45,171 bases of DNA from contig JASHSV010000186.1 in assembly GCA_030038535.1 (NCBI GenBank), positions 1 to 45,171 of the forward strand. The letters are read 5' to 3'. The number at the start of each line of letters is the position of its first letter. Positions within the stretch are counted from its first letter, which is position 1. The translations under genes and the position numbers were made by a program. Below, one piece after another: positions 43,163-45,171 of the stretch. This DNA is from Candidatus Acidiferrales bacterium (GTDB lineage Bacteria > Acidobacteriota > Terriglobia > Acidiferrales > UBA7541). The notes under the pieces were generated by a model. It ran no database searches, was not told the origin of the DNA, and saw nothing but the letters and a program-made list of their open reading frames with translations.

Positions 43163-45171
43163 GTGAATTTACTGCATCTGCCGCGCTCGCGCCAGCAAGC
43201 GGAGCGAAACGCCGGAGCGCGCGACGCATGGTGTAAGCTAGCGCGGAAACAGACGGGGGACGATCTGCAAACGCCGCCGAAAAGCATCACGCTGGCCACC
43301 GAGGTGATGTACCTCAAAGGCGTGGGACCGGCGCGGGCGAGCGTTTTGGCCGAACACGGGATCCTGACCCTCGAAGACCTGCTGCGCTACCTGCCCTTCC
43401 GATACGAAGATCGCATCCACTTCACGCCCATCCGCGAAATTCGCGGTGGAAGCGTGATTACAGTGAGAGCGGAAGTGGTGCACGGGAGCCTGGGCGGATT
43501 CCGCCGGGGGCGCGGCGCGGTGTACTACCTGACGGTGCGGGACGCGAGCGGAGTGCTGTACTGCCGATTTTTCCACGGGAATTACCTCGAAGGGCGATTC
43601 AAACCGGGACAGGAGATTGTCCTGCACGGGAAGGCGGACTACGACGCGTACCGTCCGGGAAAGCTGGAAATGATCAACCCGGAACTCGAACTGCTGGCCG
43701 GGAGCGCGGAGGACTCGACGGAAGTGGGCCGGATCGTGCCCATTTACGAGGCGATGGGCGGGATCAGCTCGCGAATGCTGCGAAGGGTGATCCACGCGGC
43801 GATCGTGCAGCTCGCTCCATCCATTCCCGATGCGCTGCCGGAAGCAATCCGCGGGCGCTACGGATTCCCGCCGAGGCGCGCGGCCATCGAGGAGGTTCAC
43901 TTCCCTCCTCCGGCGGCGAACCTGGAGGCGCTCGACACATTCCGGACGCCGGCGCAGAAGCGGATGATTTTCGAGGAATTGTTCTACTACCAATTGGGGC
44001 TGGCCGCGCGGAGACGCGAGGCAAAGCAGGAGCGCGGGCATGCGTATTCAGTGCGCGAGCCGCGAATCCGCGAGGCGGTGAAGAGAATACTGCCGTTCAA
44101 GCCGACGGCGGCGCAGAAACGGGTGCTCGCGGAAATCGCGGCGGACCTAGAACGGCCGGTGCCGATGAACCGGCTGCTGCTGGGGGACGTGGGCAGCGGA
44201 AAGACCCTGGTGGCGTTTGAGGCCGCGGTGATCGTGATGGAAAACGGAAGCCAGGCGGCGTTGATGGCGCCGACGGAAATCCTGGCGGTGCAGCATCACC
44301 TGACGGCGCGGCGGCTGCTGGGACGGGGTGGCTACCGAGTGGACCTGCTGATCAGCGGTATGAAGCCCGCGGAAAAACGCGAGGTGCTCGAAGCAATGCG
44401 GAGCGGGGCGACGCAGTTTGTGGTGGGAACGCACGCGCTGATCGAGGAAGCAGCGCAGTTCAAAGACCTGGGCCTGGTGATCGTGGACGAGCAGCATCGC
44501 TTCGGCGTGCTGCAACGGAAGCGGCTGATGGAGAAAGGTCCCGAGGCTTCGGGACAGCCGGACGTGTTGGTGATGACGGCGACTCCAATCCCGCGGACCC
44601 TGTGCCTGACGCTGTATGGCGACCTGGACCAGTCGGTGATCGACGAACTGCCGCCGGGACGCAGGCCAGTGGAGACGCGCGTGAGCTCGGAAGACAACCT
44701 GCCGGGCGTCTGGGAGTTCGCTCGGGGCGAGGTGAAAAAAGGGCGGCAGGTGTACGTGGTTTATCCGGTGATTGAAGAATCGAAGGCGGAGCTGAAGGCG
44801 GCGGTGGCGGAATACGAGCGGCTGTCGAAAAAAGTGTTCAGCGAGCTGCGCGTGGGGCTGCTCCACGGGCGGATGAAGAGCGAGGAGAAGGAGGCGGTGA
44901 TCGAGAGCTTCCGGCGCGGCGAGATCTCGATCCTGGTTTCGACGACGGTGATCGAAGTGGGCGTGGACGTGCCGAACGCGACGATGATGGTGATCGAACA
45001 CGCAGACCGGTTCGGGCTGGCGCAACTACACCAGCTTCGGGGACGGGTGGGGCGAGGGGGCCAGCGATCGTTCTGCGTGCTGGTGGCGCCCAAAAAACAG
45101 AGCGACGAAGCAAACGGGCGGCTGACGACCATGGTGCGGACGAACGACGGATTTGAGATCGCGGAAGTGGA
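43163..45171 (+). CDS. recG: ATP-dependent DNA helicase RecG, 3' end cut off
   Basis: RecG regresses stalled forks and branch-migrates Holliday junctions. The visible 669 codons contain the wedge-domain start VMYLKGVGPARASVLAEHGI and LLRYLPFRYEDRI. Helicase motifs follow: GDVGSGKT (Walker A), VDEQHRFGV (motif II, DEQH as in RecG), TATPIPRTL (motif III) and TTVIEVGVDVPNA plus QLRGRVGRGG (motifs V and VI). The C-terminus lies beyond the window. The start is uncertain: the frame opens after TAA at 43110, and I chose GTG at 43163. TTG at 43154 or ATG at 43307 are alternatives. A small palindrome is embedded at 44538-44555. Confidence 0.93.
   Translation, partial: MNLLHLPRSRQQAERNAGARDAWCKLARKQTGDDLQTPPKSITLATEVMYLKGVGPARASVLAEHGILTLEDLLRYLPFRYEDRIHFTPIREIRGGSVITVRAEVVHGSLGGFRRGRGAVYYLTVRDASGVLYCRFFHGNYLEGRFKPGQEIVLHGKADYDAYRPGKLEMINPELELLAGSAEDSTEVGRIVPIYEAMGGISSRMLRRVIHAAIVQLAPSIPDALPEAIRGRYGFPPRRAAIEEVHFPPPAANLEALDTFRTPAQKRMIFEELFYYQLGLAARRREAKQERGHAYSVREPRIREAVKRILPFKPTAAQKRVLAEIAADLERPVPMNRLLLGDVGSGKTLVAFEAAVIVMENGSQAALMAPTEILAVQHHLTARRLLGRGGYRVDLLISGMKPAEKREVLEAMRSGATQFVVGTHALIEEAAQFKDLGLVIVDEQHRFGVLQRKRLMEKGPEASGQPDVLVMTATPIPRTLCLTLYGDLDQSVIDELPPGRRPVETRVSSEDNLPGVWEFARGEVKKGRQVYVVYPVIEESKAELKAAVAEYERLSKKVFSELRVGLLHGRMKSEEKEAVIESFRRGEISILVSTTVIEVGVDVPNATMMVIEHADRFGLAQLHQLRGRVGRGGQRSFCVLVAPKKQSDEANGRLTTMVRTNDGFEIAEV
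44538..44555 (+). repeat. REP-like hairpin inside recG
   Basis: GTCCCGAGGCTTCGGGAC forms a seven-base-pair stem with a four-base loop. It falls in the variable loop just before the TATPIPRTL motif of RecG and is read as part of GPEASGQ without breaking the frame. It shares GTCCCGA and GCTTCGGGA with the palindrome upstream of aroK. Confidence 0.5.

Overview
The window looks like chromosomal DNA of a GC-rich, diderm (outer-membrane) bacterium. It encodes BamA, Skp, a Lol-type ABC transporter, a secretin and an outer-membrane-type lipoprotein. The gene families and order suggest Acidobacteriota: large YVTN/FG-GAP propeller proteins, DUF4097 proteins next to ECF sigma factors, and a lysS-lolC-lolD-clpC-bamA-skp order. 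This assignment is an inference, because no rRNA gene is present. Several genes seem to start with TTG behind good ribosome-binding sites (FTR1, lysS, bamA, the lipoprotein).

Region 1 (1-6720, minus strand) ends with the start of a proline dehydrogenase gene. Upstream of it lies an apparent iron-uptake operon. In transcription order this is an FTR1 permease fused to a DUF2318 Fe-S-like domain, two FtsX/MacB-type permeases, an ABC ATPase fused to a complete DtxR-type metal sensor, a DUF971 protein and thioredoxin reductase. The set recalls the Campylobacter cFtr1/P19 system, but P19 is missing and the regulator is fused to the ATPase.

Region 2 (6721-7424) is non-coding and holds three repeats spaced exactly 39 bp apart and a 12-bp AT-rich palindrome. 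Region 3 (7425-11506, plus strand) holds a tiny Cys/His-rich ORF that overlaps the start of a GH46 chitosanase-like enzyme. It is followed by a secretin whose C-terminal domain is interrupted by what looks like a seven-bladed FG-GAP propeller.

Region 4 (11627-18057, minus) is the classic rimP-nusA-infB-DUF503-rbfA-truB translation/transcription operon. Region 5 (18121-32182, minus) is an envelope-biogenesis block: lysS, lolC, lolD, clpC, bamA, a giant propeller lipoprotein and skp. Intrinsic terminators follow bamA and skp. The GC skew of the plus strand flips sign near 18.15 kb, between these two operons.

Region 6 (32267-43048) contains two related modules facing each other. Each encodes an ECF sigma factor, a membrane zinc-finger anti-sigma factor and one or more DUF4097 proteins. 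The plus-strand module (33080-35318) is followed by shikimate kinase and a secreted protein. The minus-strand module (42796-36918) adds a HEAT-repeat anti-sigma factor, a DUF4097-TonB C-terminal fusion, a second DUF4097 protein and a PDZ-only protein. These look like extracytoplasmic stress-response circuits. The window ends inside recG (43163 onward). Small REP-like palindromes are scattered over 35-45 kb, including one inside recG.
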